In this document: one piece after another, positions 1 through 8,463 of the stretch
Layout: each line of letters begins with the position of its first letter
How positions within the stretch are numbered: the stretch's first letter is position 1
Virus record (IMG/VR): IMGVR_UViG_3300008952_000309
Location: 1-23,515 of that record
Origin: a virus
Reading direction: 5' to 3' (one strand)
Length of the DNA stretch: 23,515 bases
Notes under the pieces: model-generated
The model's input: only the letters and a program-made list of their open reading frames with translations
Told to the model about the DNA's origin: nothing
The model's database searches: none
Position numbers and translations under genes: made by a program

Positions 1-328
1 TTTCACTACCCCCTGTGAAACTTTCTTCACCACCTCTTCTCATTTCATTTAAGACAGCAGGATTAATAGATATACATCTGTTTTGAATTTCTTTTGTGTT
101 GTTAACGTACTTATAAGAAATAACAAGATAACCCTTATCAGTTAAACTTGATATGATACTTGATATTCTGCGTGTTGTTACGTTGAAAAGTTTTGATAGG
201 TGTTTGTTAGAGGCATAAAAGGTTTTCTCTTGGTTATCATGAAAACCCTCTATATAAGAAAACAAACATTTTTCCTGTAATGTTAAACTATTATTAAGCA
301 TTACGTAATCGTGAACTACAAAATGCAT
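1..328 (-). CDS. Winged-helix/HTH DNA-binding protein (5' part, runs off left end)
   Basis: This open frame has no stop from the ATG at 328 to the window edge, giving 109 visible residues. Residues 15-35 form a helix typical of the segment before the HTH in phage replication-initiator or MarR-like proteins. Residues 38-62 (YASNKHLSKLFNVTTRRISS and onward) read as a helix-turn-helix, with the recognition helix around VTTRRISSIISSL. A wing follows at about 65-87 (KGYLVISYKYV...). The family resemblance points to a phage replication initiator or transcription regulator; I cannot separate the two without the C-terminal half. An in-frame TGA at 370-368 limits the start, and no better start codon lies between it and the ATG at 328. 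No good Shine-Dalgarno precedes it. It is on the same strand as the lysis genes, 94 bases after the last one. That gap (329-422) holds no gene and no convincing terminator. Confidence 0.72.
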   Translation of the reverse strand, partial: MHFVVHDYVMLNNSLTLQEKCLFSYIEGFHDNQEKTFYASNKHLSKLFNVTTRRISSIISSLTDKGYLVISYKYVNNTKEIQNRCISINPAVLNEMRRGGEESFTGGSE

Positions 329-422
329 TTTATTGTATATTTGTTTAATTTCATCATCACCCCATTTTCATTAATTGTAAGATAAAGAAATCTACAAATA
401 CTTTTTGGATTTTACAACAATT

Positions 423-617
423 TTATTTCTCTTCAAGGATTGCTTTTTTTAATACTTCTTCAACTGAGTTCCAAATTGCCTCAAATATCTTTTGTTCTGT
501 TTTTTCAGTAAGAATAGGTATATCAATATTATCATTTAATGCTTTTATTAATTTAACCTTTCTTTCTTCTGCAAATAGCCAATCTACAACTATATGTTTA
601 AAACCTCTTTTGCTCAT
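423..617 (-). CDS. Small phage protein of unknown function (64 aa)
   Basis: A 64-residue protein whose start overlaps the stop of the preceding gene as ATGA, with AAAGGA upstream as a plausible ribosome site. The N-terminus is basic (MSKRGFKH), followed by a VVDWLFAEERK segment and a helical second half rich in Glu and Lys (EKTEQKIFEAIWNSVEEVLK). It has no signal peptide and no membrane span. It is the last gene of the tightly coupled lysis-region run, so it is probably made late with the holin-like proteins. The overlap and the intact frame support a real gene. I do not recognise a family and assign no function. Confidence 0.7.
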   Translation of the reverse strand: MSKRGFKHIVVDWLFAEERKVKLIKALNDNIDIPILTEKTEQKIFEAIWNSVEEVLKKAILEEK

Positions 618-898
618 TTCTTTTTCCTTTCTAACTTTTTTAAGCGTTTATTTATTTTTTCCTTATCTTTTAAAGTAAATAGTGGTGAATGGCTTAATTT
701 TTTAAGTTCTGCCACCTCTTTTTCTAAAATTTCTATATATTTGCCATATATACTTACTTTATTATAAACATTTTTCATTTGAATATCAAGTTCGTTGTTC
801 TTGTGTACATAGTTATCTATAGATTTCATATCGTATTTTTTATTAATTGCTTTCATTACAAGATTAAATATCATTTTAACCACCATTGCCTGTATCAT
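614..898 (-). CDS. Small coiled-coil protein of the lysis region, function unknown (94 aa)
   Basis: A 94-residue protein. Its start overlaps the stop of the tail-anchored protein gene (ATGA) and it has an AGGAG site 8 bases upstream. Residues 1-19 are hydrophobic and Met-rich (MIQAMVVKMIFNLVMKAIN) and could be an amphipathic or weak membrane helix. Residues 30-70 look like a coiled coil (NNELDIQMKNVYNKVSIYG, EILEKEVAELKKL). The C-terminus is very basic (KINKRLKKLERKKK). An N-terminal hydrophobic segment plus a coiled coil next to holin-like genes is the layout of an inner-membrane spanin. However, the hydrophobic stretch is short and carries a lysine, and there is no partner outer-membrane spanin with a lipobox nearby. 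The spanin reading is therefore only a guess. It could equally be a small cytoplasmic protein. Confidence 0.68.
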   Translation of the reverse strand: MIQAMVVKMIFNLVMKAINKKYDMKSIDNYVHKNNELDIQMKNVYNKVSIYGKYIEILEKEVAELKKLSHSPLFTLKDKEKINKRLKKLERKKK

Positions 899-1107
899 AA
901 AAATACTCCTACTATTGTTATTGCCATTCCTAATATAGTAACAAGTGTTGTTCCAATTGCTACAATTTTACCAATATTACCTTCAGACTTTCCTAATCTG
1001 CCATTAACTTTTTCCAAATGGTTGTGGTTTGCATCAACTTTTTCTTTTATATAAGAAAGATGTGTCATCACCTCTCCTCTATATTCGTCAGTATTTCGTG
1101 TTTTCAT
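895..1107 (-). CDS. Tail-anchored XhlA-like membrane protein (70 aa), probable lysis accessory
   Basis: A 70-residue protein starting inside the preceding holin-like gene (20-base overlap, AGGAAA upstream). Residues 10-40 form a charged helix (VMTHLSYIKEKVDANHNHLE, then KVNGRLGKSEGNIGK), and residues 46-70 form one C-terminal membrane helix (VAIGTTLVTILGMAITIVGV). The shape is a soluble coiled-coil domain followed by one C-terminal transmembrane span. That is the layout of the XhlA/haemolysin family, which acts together with a holin in other phages. The tight coupling to the 102-residue holin-like gene supports a joint role in membrane disruption. Family assignment is by pattern only. It could instead be the holin itself. 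Confidence 0.72.
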   Translation of the reverse strand: MKTRNTDEYRGEVMTHLSYIKEKVDANHNHLEKVNGRLGKSEGNIGKIVAIGTTLVTILGMAITIVGVFL

Positions 1108-1396
1108 TTTTTTCCTGCATTCTCATAAATTTGTTTTTCAACCCATTTCCCGATAACGATGCTATCACCTCTACTAAAGTTTTGTAAGAATTTTCTATAC
1201 CTTTTTGTTCTAATTGCATTTTTTTTTGTTGGTCAATTAGTTTAACTATAATGGCTTCAACTCTACCGAAACTTTCTCTTAATTCTTTTTGTAGTTCATC
1301 TTGTATAAATTTGTTCTGTTTCCATATAAAAAACCCAAATGCTATTGCAACCACGATAGGTATTCCATATTGCTCTAATATTTGTAACCAATCCAT
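1088..1396 (-). CDS. Holin-like small membrane protein (102 aa)
   Basis: A 102-residue protein with one N-terminal membrane helix at about residues 9-25 (QYGIPIVVAIAFGFFIW), followed by a long charged helix (KQNKFIQDELQKELRESFGR) and a basic C-terminus. The MDWLQILEQYG start followed by an IPIVVAIAFG span recalls the BhlA/UviB group of single-span holins, whose soluble part is a cytoplasmic helix. The start overlaps the stop of the 2353-residue gene by one base (TAATG), with AAAGGA a few bases upstream, so translation is coupled to the end of the ejection module. The predicted role is timed permeabilisation of the inner membrane. The next gene (tail-anchored, XhlA-like) starts within its 3' end. 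No endolysin gene is present in the window. Confidence 0.75.
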   Translation of the reverse strand: MDWLQILEQYGIPIVVAIAFGFFIWKQNKFIQDELQKELRESFGRVEAIIVKLIDQQKKMQLEQKGIENSYKTLVEVIASLSGNGLKNKFMRMQEKNENTKY

Positions 1397-4300
1397 TAAT
1401 TCCTTTCCTCATATATCTTTCTTTGGTTGTTTATAAATTCATTTAAATGACCACCCGTACCATCTTTGCCATACGCCTTTTCTCTATCAATAGTACCATC
1501 TTGTACTGCTAAATCTAAATAATATTTAAACTTATCAGTCCAATGAGTATTGTAATAATGTGATGCGCTTTTGTTTAACATTTTATACATCTTAGATGAA
1601 ATAGTATAATCAGCAGGTCTTTCAACGTGTTGTGATACTATTGGTATAACATTATAATTAATTAATCCTGTTTTAATTTCATCGTTTCTAACTCTTGGTA
1701 GTTCAGCATCTACTATTGCAGATTTTCCTATATCCCAAGATTGTTGTGCAAAATTCCATGCACCACCACCCAAGAAGTTTGCCCACGTTTTTATAGTTTC
1801 AGGACTTATATCAACCATTCCGGGTTCTAATTTATTTCCACCTGTAATATCATTCATCCACTTAGCAGATTTTTTATATTTTTCACTTGTATATCTTTTT
1901 GTTTTAGACCAATCAGGCGTTTCATAATAACCCCACTCTCTTGGATATAAATCATCACCTTTATAATCTTTTCCTTCCCGTATTTGAACAACAGGGTCAA
2001 GTAGTGTTGGTGATATTGTTTGTAGTGGTGTTCCTCCACCTAAAGGATTAAATGAGTGGTCAAGAGAACTAAATATTCTTGCTGTTGCCTCACCCTCATC
2101 TATGTCTCCATTCATATAATCAAAGGCTATTCCTCCTGTTGATTTAAAAACTCCCCAACCATATGGCATTCTTAATTTTAATGCTATTTCACAATCAGGT
2201 GTCATAAACATCATATAATTATCTTTTTTATAACCACTTATTTTATCATATCCTTCAGGACACATTTGTTTATTAATAAAAGCGTTCATCATTCCAAGAC
2301 CAAATAAAGTTCCCGATAAGGCTCTTCCTTTATCTGTAAAAAAGGCTCTCTTTCCTACGTTAACTGCACCCTGCACACCTGCATTAGCAAATAAGTATAG
2401 AGAGTTAACAAGAGAACCCCACTCTCCTTTGCGATTAAAGTTAACAGTTAAATCTTTTGCAACTGCCATTGCTTGTTCCTTGGTCATTCCTTTCTTCTTC
2501 ATAAAACTATAAGTAGAAAGTCTAACACCACTCTCAACAGCCTGATTAAGGTCTTCTATAAACTTAGCAACCTCTCCTATCATTTTTCTTGGTTTGTTAC
2601 CCTTTGATAACATCTCAAGTCTTTTATTTAACTCATTAACTTTTTCATCTACCGTTGCGCTATCAAACCAACCCATCTGCCCACCGGCATCTTTATATTC
2701 TTCATATAATTTATTCCACTTATCACCTGATTTTTTATATCCCCTAACGTTTCTAAATACCCCTTTTAGCGCCAAAGGTATATCTTTCATAATAAGCAAG
2801 GCATCTTCTGTGGTATAATCTACCTGAAGGTTTGCGAATGCTGTTTGAAGGTCTCTTTCAAAATTTGATATAACAAAATTAGGACTGAAAGTTGTGTATA
2901 CTGAACGTAAATGTTTGTTGATTTTTTGGACATATGGGATACTATGTTCAACTCCAATAGTTTTAATTGTTTGCATTAAAGGATTTCTTAGTTTTCCTGT
3001 TATAGGCTCTCTTTCAATGATAGATTGGTCGTTTATCTCAATAATCATAGGAACTCTTTTGCCATTAACGTTGTCTATAAAACCAACCTCATTATCCCCT
3101 AAGTTCTCAGGCATAACATATTCATAATTACCCTCTGTATCCCAAGTTGGTTTATATAATTTATATTTTGGTTTTTTAACTTTCCAAAGACTTGATGGGT
3201 TCTTTTTAATAAGTTTAGCCAAGGTAAGTGAAACTCTATTTTTTTCAACTCTTTGTATTGTTTCTTGTAAGTCAGCAACACTTTGAAGTATAACGTTATC
3301 TGCTCTGCTGTTTCTACCTCCGGCAGGATGTATATCTTGACCCCTAACATCAAAACCTCTTGCCAAGTTCATCATATATTGAACAACACCTGTTCTTCCT
3401 TTTAAAGGAACATAGTTTTTAAATTGTTTTTGATATTGGTCATATTGGTCTTGTGCTATAAATCCATTGTCTAATAATATTTTTAATCTTTTTTGTGTTA
3501 CATTTTTATAAAAACGTTCTGCAATTTTATCTAATTTAGAGCCTTGATATTTATCTATTATATCATTAGCATCTGCGTCTGTCATTCCTGCACCTGCATC
3601 ATTCTCCCCATTTGTTCTTTTTCTTACAAGTTTATTTCTTTCATGGGTGTGTAATGCATATAAATAATCTTCGAGTTCGTTAACTGTGAACCCTGCTTTT
3701 TCGACTGCCTTAAATAAACTCTCAACAAAATCCTCTACCTTTTGAAGTTTTGCTTTTGTCCTTCCGGGATAAGCAACCATTTTTAAATGTACATCTAAAT
3801 CTCTTGGAACACTTGAAAGCGTTTCTTGTACGCCTAACATCCTTGCGTGCTTGTCAACTATCTTTTGGAAAAACCATTCTCTGAGGGTTTCAGGCTCTAA
3901 TTCAAGTTTTCTTTTAACTACTTTAAGTTTATAACTTTCTTGCTTTTGTATTTCAATTTCATTGGCATCAAAAACAACAAAACCCTTTGGAAACGGGTCA
4001 AGGTTTTGAGCCATTTTATTTCCAATTCTAAATTGTATTCCATCAATACCTGCGTTTAATAAAAACATAGATGTTTTTTTATGTATTTCATGAACATTTG
4101 CAGTTCCTTTACCAACATAGTCCATTTTATAAAATTGAGTTGCTACTAAATCATATATATCTCTTGTGTTCCAAGTTCCCGGTGCATCATAAGTTACATC
4201 CATGTGATGAGTTCTGCCTAAGCCATACACAAGGCTTTCATATGTTGAAGGCTTGCCTGTTTGTATAGTATTCCATAACTCAAACAACTCTTGTTGACCC

Positions 4301-7300
4301 TGTTCAGGCAATACGTTTATTGCTTTAATAATTTTTTCTGTTTGTTTTGGATTTGGTGCATCAGACCACACTAAGTAATCATACTCGCTTGGTCTTTTGC
4401 CTTTGTGGATTATAACATCATATACTGTTGATTTATCCCCTTTTTCTGAACCGTCAGGCATATGAGCATAATGCTTTGCTACATCTTTTCTGTCTGTGAA
4501 GTAAGTTCCATATCCCTGCGCTCTTCCTACTCTAACTCCTTTGTCAGGGTCGAACTTTATTATGTTTGGTTTAGTAGAACCATGGAAGGCGCTTATTTGG
4601 TAAGAAGTACCTTTCCGGACACTCTCTCTAATTTCTTTATTTCTTGCTTTAACATCCCTATCACTTCTTCCTTCTTCTCCGGGTTTAGCATCCCCAACTC
4701 GTCCAATTTGTTGAGACTTTTTATTACTCTCGGATGTGGTAAGTTGCTCATTTTTTAGTTCCCACCTTTCTTGTGCTACATCTTTAAAATCAAATGATAA
4801 ATCTTCTTTTCTTGCACCTGAGTTAATATACAAATCTTTTTCGTAATACCAAAGAAGTGCTTGTACATCCTCAGGATTGATACGTTCACCATAAAAATCT
4901 GATAACTTATCTGAGAGCCTATATAATATTTGCGTCATAACCTTACGCTCACTCTCATTTCTTGGTGCATCTTGTTGTTCTGTTCCTGCTATGTTTAATG
5001 GTGTACCCATCCACCTATTGTATGTTCTTGCCCACCACACATCAAATGTTGGATGTTCAGATATTCCGTTTAAATTTAAAAAGAAAGCACCTAATTTTTT
5101 TCCAAACCTTAGAGAACCATAATGTTCCCCTGTTTTATATTTAAAACCAACCTTCTCATTTATATAAGATGCGTCTTGTTTTTCTAATAAAAATCTCATT
5201 GCACCTGACATACCCAAATCTTCAATTAAACCTTCTAACAGTATTAAATGTTCTTTTTGAGCCTTTCCTCTAATTCCACCAACAACCTTAGGAACGTTAT
5301 TTAAATTGTTAACCATTATATATTCGTTAGTGTGTTCTATCCCTGTTTTTTTATCAACAGTTTTCTTTTCCTGTAATAGGTGTTTCCATGTTCCATGCTC
5401 AACAAATTCTTTAACAAGTTCTACTGTTTGTGTCCAATTAGGTCTAACCTTTTGACCGTTAGATGTAATAGCCATCACTATCTTTGAGAATGATTGTAGT
5501 TCAGGCTTTTTGCCAACCTGAGGAACTTCTTTTGTTAAATAATCAAAAGCACCTTGTACACTCTCATTATACCATTTTCTTGCACCATCTATGTTTATTG
5601 TGTTTTTTTGAAGTGCATCCATTATATTTCTAAACCCCTGCAATACTCCTCTATTAATATATTTATTTCTTAAGTGTTTATCTTTAGCACCATCAGGACT
5701 AAGAATAGTTTTGTTTGCAAGTTTTTCTGCAACCTCTTTAACAGGAATAACATCATAACTTGTTCCGTCTCCGTTATATTCCTTGTTAACATTACTAACC
5801 TCTTTTTTAGGCTTTTCTTCTATTTGTATATTAAATTCTTTTTTCTCTGTTCCGGGAAATAGATTGTCATACATAGCCTCAACGTTATCAGGCATTTCAT
5901 ATATTCCATCTAACATATTAAATATTTCTTTAAAACTATCTTTTGCTTTATCCCAAAACTGAATAAGTGGATGACTTCCAAACTCACTTTCTCTTAAAAT
6001 GTATTTAACTCCATTTTTTTCAAAATATTCTTGTTCTGTTAACTTGGTTTTGCCATCTGCTTTTGCATTTTTATAAACCTCTTTAAATTGTTCTCTCTCA
6101 GATATAGGCATAGTTTTATAATAGTATCCTAAAAATTCTTCAATTATAGTATTGTTAGATAAGTTTTTACTATCATATAAACTTAGAACTACTTTATTAC
6201 CACTATCAAAAGTATCAACAGATGTACTTCCCATTATTCTAACCATAGTGACATCTTCAGGGTCGTTTATTCCCTCGCCCTCTAACCATTCAATAAATTC
6301 TTTTTCTGCCTCTTTTTTAGAAATTTGTTTTTCTTCCATAATTTCTTTTATCTTTTTTTCTTTTGTTACTTCATTTACTTTGTCAAATATTTTCAACAAA
6401 GAAGTATCATCAAAGTTTGAATTGTTGCCTAAAATTAAGTACATATAGTTTGCTGTATTTTGGTCAATAATTCCATCTTTCAATGCTTTAGTAACTGTCT
6501 TTACACTATCACGTCTTTTAAATCTTGGTTTTTTAAGGAACTTATTTGCTTGTCTTCCTATCTCAACATTCTGAAAGTTTACAGTATAATTAAATCCTGT
6601 ACCCATTGCAGTAGGAACAAGGAAAGATGTAAACATAGCAGAGTATTCTTTAAAAGATGGTCTTCGGTAGGAAAAACTTTCATCACCATCATCTACTAAA
6701 TGAATAAGTCCTTTTACTCCCATGGCAACCTCTTCCTCAAACAACTCAGGAATAGCACCATGAAAGCCACCTTTCTTTAAAACAGTTGAGAGTTGTCCTT
6801 TAGTCATGTTAGGATTTAACTCTTCTAAAATTTTAACAAGAGATAACCTTGCCATTAATTCTTTCTTAGGTTTAGGCATTTTATTCCAAAGCATAAGAAA
6901 ACCCTCACCTGCCTGCTCTGACATAACTTCTACAAAAGTATCAATAGATGCCCACTTGTAAGCCTCTGTTAAATTCATGCCATCTCCGGTTATCATTGCC
7001 ATATTCTCACCCTCTAAATCAATACCAATTTCAAACTGAGGTAACATTTTTTCTATTGTTGATTTCATTACACGTGGTGAAAATGCTGTTTGGGTTCTAA
7101 TAAGATTAGCACCAACATGAGTGCTTGCCTTAATAGAGTAATCTAATAGTTTTTTCTCTAAAAGTTCACCTCCCGATTTTGTCATTAACTTCTTTAGAGA
7201 TTTTTTTACAAGTTTTTCACTACCTTTTTGAAATGTTTTTGTCATACCACTTGTAGAGGCAATTTCCATAAAGAAAGCAGGCATTTGACTTACGCCCTCT

Positions 7301-8457
7301 AAAACCAAAGCACCCCACGTTGGGTCTACGTTATTTTTATCATAAAACTGTTTTAAAAGTTGAAGGTCTGCGCCTGTTTCAGTTCCAAGTTCTAAGTGTT
7401 CTAAAGCATCATAAACCTCCATTAATTCCATTGCTTCAAGCGTTGAATTAATAAAAGGCAAAAACCTTTTACCATAGCCTGCCTTGATTTCGTCAAAAAC
7501 ATCTCCGGCTGTTTTCTTTTTTGGTTCTTTGTCTACTTTAAACATTTGTTTTTCTAATGCTTGTTCTTTATATCCAAATAAAACATCACCATCATCAGTT
7601 AATAATCTGTATCCCTCATCATATAGTTTTTGAGCGCCTTTCCATTCGTCTCCCAACTCATAGGTTTGAGCCTCTTCAAAGTTGTTTGGTATGTTAATAA
7701 GTGTGTTTAAAATATCATCATCCTCTATATACTTCCAATATCTAATAGGTTCATTTGGGTCTGTTGTCTCGTCATACATTTTAATTAAATGGTAAGTGTT
7801 ATCATCTAACCACATCGGCTGAAAATAAGGTGAAAGGTTAATTGTTGATAAAGGTTGCTCATCACCTTGTTCAACTTTCGTTAAAAAAGCAAAAGGGTTT
7901 GCTGAAGAATATCCTCTAACATCTCCTTTTATAAAGATTTGCTCACTCCAATCCTCTGTGCCAATTATTTCACCATGCGTCATGTTTGCATAAGACATAT
8001 CTTCACTTAAAAGTTTTTCCCACGCACCACCAATATCACCTGCTACAAAAAGTTCAGCAACAGATGGGTATTTTTTTTGTATAAGAGGATTGCTTAAAAT
8101 TTCTTGCTGTGTTAGTTTTGTTGTTATTTTTGTAGGCTTTTCTTTCTTGTAGGACTTGATGTTTTCAATAGTTTTTTTATCGTTTTTAAGAACTATTTTC
8201 CCATCAACATCAATTACTTCTTTCCACTTATTTTCTATAAACTGTAGAAGTGTATCGCTTTTGTGGTCTATTTTAAACTTATCCCCATATGAATTTGGAA
8301 TTGCTTTATCATACCAAGGACTATCAACATCTTCCTTCATATCTGTTTTATAAAGTTTTCCTTGAAAAGAAAATGTTTTTTTAAAACCTAATTCTTTTCT
8401 TGCATTTTTAAATGCCTCTGAAAAATTAGAGTAATGTGAATAATCAGGTACGCTCAT
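1396..8457 (-). CDS. Giant polyvalent internal virion protein with ADP-ribosyltransferase and LPD38-type domains
   Basis: At 2353 residues this is the largest gene here, and it sits at the end of the ejection module like T7 gene 16. Residues 12-42 carry the phage motif F..AF..AR..lG...F.f.Gk.Y.T. Residues 757-790 look like a zincin relic: the usual HExxH position reads E773-E-F-L-G777. Residues 1285-1505 match the ART-PolyVal layout: FHGS (His1292), GYGTYFTD (Tyr1319) and A..YA, ending in AGIDGIQF (about 1470) and VVFDANEIEI (about 1500). Residues 1600-1745 contain ELEDYLYALHTHERN, YVPLKG (1683) and GRNSRADNVI, and EKNRV follows at about 1740. Residues 1840-2250 match LPD38: SPNF..SNFERD (Asp1869), LTVNFNRKGEWG (about 2004) and LFANAGVQGAV, then a FNPLGGG...ISP tail. 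It has only two cysteines (2066, 2089). Known relatives are phage polyvalent proteins that enter the host with DNA. Delivery and enzyme activity here are inferred. Its weak ribosome site (TAGGAAAAT) overlaps the preceding stop. Confidence 0.9.
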   Translation of the reverse strand: MSVPDYSHYSNFSEAFKNARKELGFKKTFSFQGKLYKTDMKEDVDSPWYDKAIPNSYGDKFKIDHKSDTLLQFIENKWKEVIDVDGKIVLKNDKKTIENIKSYKKEKPTKITTKLTQQEILSNPLIQKKYPSVAELFVAGDIGGAWEKLLSEDMSYANMTHGEIIGTEDWSEQIFIKGDVRGYSSANPFAFLTKVEQGDEQPLSTINLSPYFQPMWLDDNTYHLIKMYDETTDPNEPIRYWKYIEDDDILNTLINIPNNFEEAQTYELGDEWKGAQKLYDEGYRLLTDDGDVLFGYKEQALEKQMFKVDKEPKKKTAGDVFDEIKAGYGKRFLPFINSTLEAMELMEVYDALEHLELGTETGADLQLLKQFYDKNNVDPTWGALVLEGVSQMPAFFMEIASTSGMTKTFQKGSEKLVKKSLKKLMTKSGGELLEKKLLDYSIKASTHVGANLIRTQTAFSPRVMKSTIEKMLPQFEIGIDLEGENMAMITGDGMNLTEAYKWASIDTFVEVMSEQAGEGFLMLWNKMPKPKKELMARLSLVKILEELNPNMTKGQLSTVLKKGGFHGAIPELFEEEVAMGVKGLIHLVDDGDESFSYRRPSFKEYSAMFTSFLVPTAMGTGFNYTVNFQNVEIGRQANKFLKKPRFKRRDSVKTVTKALKDGIIDQNTANYMYLILGNNSNFDDTSLLKIFDKVNEVTKEKKIKEIMEEKQISKKEAEKEFIEWLEGEGINDPEDVTMVRIMGSTSVDTFDSGNKVVLSLYDSKNLSNNTIIEEFLGYYYKTMPISEREQFKEVYKNAKADGKTKLTEQEYFEKNGVKYILRESEFGSHPLIQFWDKAKDSFKEIFNMLDGIYEMPDNVEAMYDNLFPGTEKKEFNIQIEEKPKKEVSNVNKEYNGDGTSYDVIPVKEVAEKLANKTILSPDGAKDKHLRNKYINRGVLQGFRNIMDALQKNTINIDGARKWYNESVQGAFDYLTKEVPQVGKKPELQSFSKIVMAITSNGQKVRPNWTQTVELVKEFVEHGTWKHLLQEKKTVDKKTGIEHTNEYIMVNNLNNVPKVVGGIRGKAQKEHLILLEGLIEDLGMSGAMRFLLEKQDASYINEKVGFKYKTGEHYGSLRFGKKLGAFFLNLNGISEHPTFDVWWARTYNRWMGTPLNIAGTEQQDAPRNESERKVMTQILYRLSDKLSDFYGERINPEDVQALLWYYEKDLYINSGARKEDLSFDFKDVAQERWELKNEQLTTSESNKKSQQIGRVGDAKPGEEGRSDRDVKARNKEIRESVRKGTSYQISAFHGSTKPNIIKFDPDKGVRVGRAQGYGTYFTDRKDVAKHYAHMPDGSEKGDKSTVYDVIIHKGKRPSEYDYLVWSDAPNPKQTEKIIKAINVLPEQGQQELFELWNTIQTGKPSTYESLVYGLGRTHHMDVTYDAPGTWNTRDIYDLVATQFYKMDYVGKGTANVHEIHKKTSMFLLNAGIDGIQFRIGNKMAQNLDPFPKGFVVFDANEIEIQKQESYKLKVVKRKLELEPETLREWFFQKIVDKHARMLGVQETLSSVPRDLDVHLKMVAYPGRTKAKLQKVEDFVESLFKAVEKAGFTVNELEDYLYALHTHERNKLVRKRTNGENDAGAGMTDADANDIIDKYQGSKLDKIAERFYKNVTQKRLKILLDNGFIAQDQYDQYQKQFKNYVPLKGRTGVVQYMMNLARGFDVRGQDIHPAGGRNSRADNVILQSVADLQETIQRVEKNRVSLTLAKLIKKNPSSLWKVKKPKYKLYKPTWDTEGNYEYVMPENLGDNEVGFIDNVNGKRVPMIIEINDQSIIEREPITGKLRNPLMQTIKTIGVEHSIPYVQKINKHLRSVYTTFSPNFVISNFERDLQTAFANLQVDYTTEDALLIMKDIPLALKGVFRNVRGYKKSGDKWNKLYEEYKDAGGQMGWFDSATVDEKVNELNKRLEMLSKGNKPRKMIGEVAKFIEDLNQAVESGVRLSTYSFMKKKGMTKEQAMAVAKDLTVNFNRKGEWGSLVNSLYLFANAGVQGAVNVGKRAFFTDKGRALSGTLFGLGMMNAFINKQMCPEGYDKISGYKKDNYMMFMTPDCEIALKLRMPYGWGVFKSTGGIAFDYMNGDIDEGEATARIFSSLDHSFNPLGGGTPLQTISPTLLDPVVQIREGKDYKGDDLYPREWGYYETPDWSKTKRYTSEKYKKSAKWMNDITGGNKLEPGMVDISPETIKTWANFLGGGAWNFAQQSWDIGKSAIVDAELPRVRNDEIKTGLINYNVIPIVSQHVERPADYTISSKMYKMLNKSASHYYNTHWTDKFKYYLDLAVQDGTIDREKAYGKDGTGGHLNEFINNQRKIYEERN

Positions 8458-8463
8458 ATTTTC

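Noticed and set aside
315-360. Short upstream frame MMKLNKYTIKCIL overlapping the start of the HTH gene
   Set aside because: It could be a leader peptide, but it is very short, has only a weak GGGG sequence upstream, and such frames occur by chance in AT-rich DNA.
329-422. Possible sigma-70 promoter (TTGTAA, 17 bases, TAGATT) before the HTH gene
   Set aside because: Only four of six matches in each box, within AT-rich sequence where such matches are frequent. Not strong enough to annotate.
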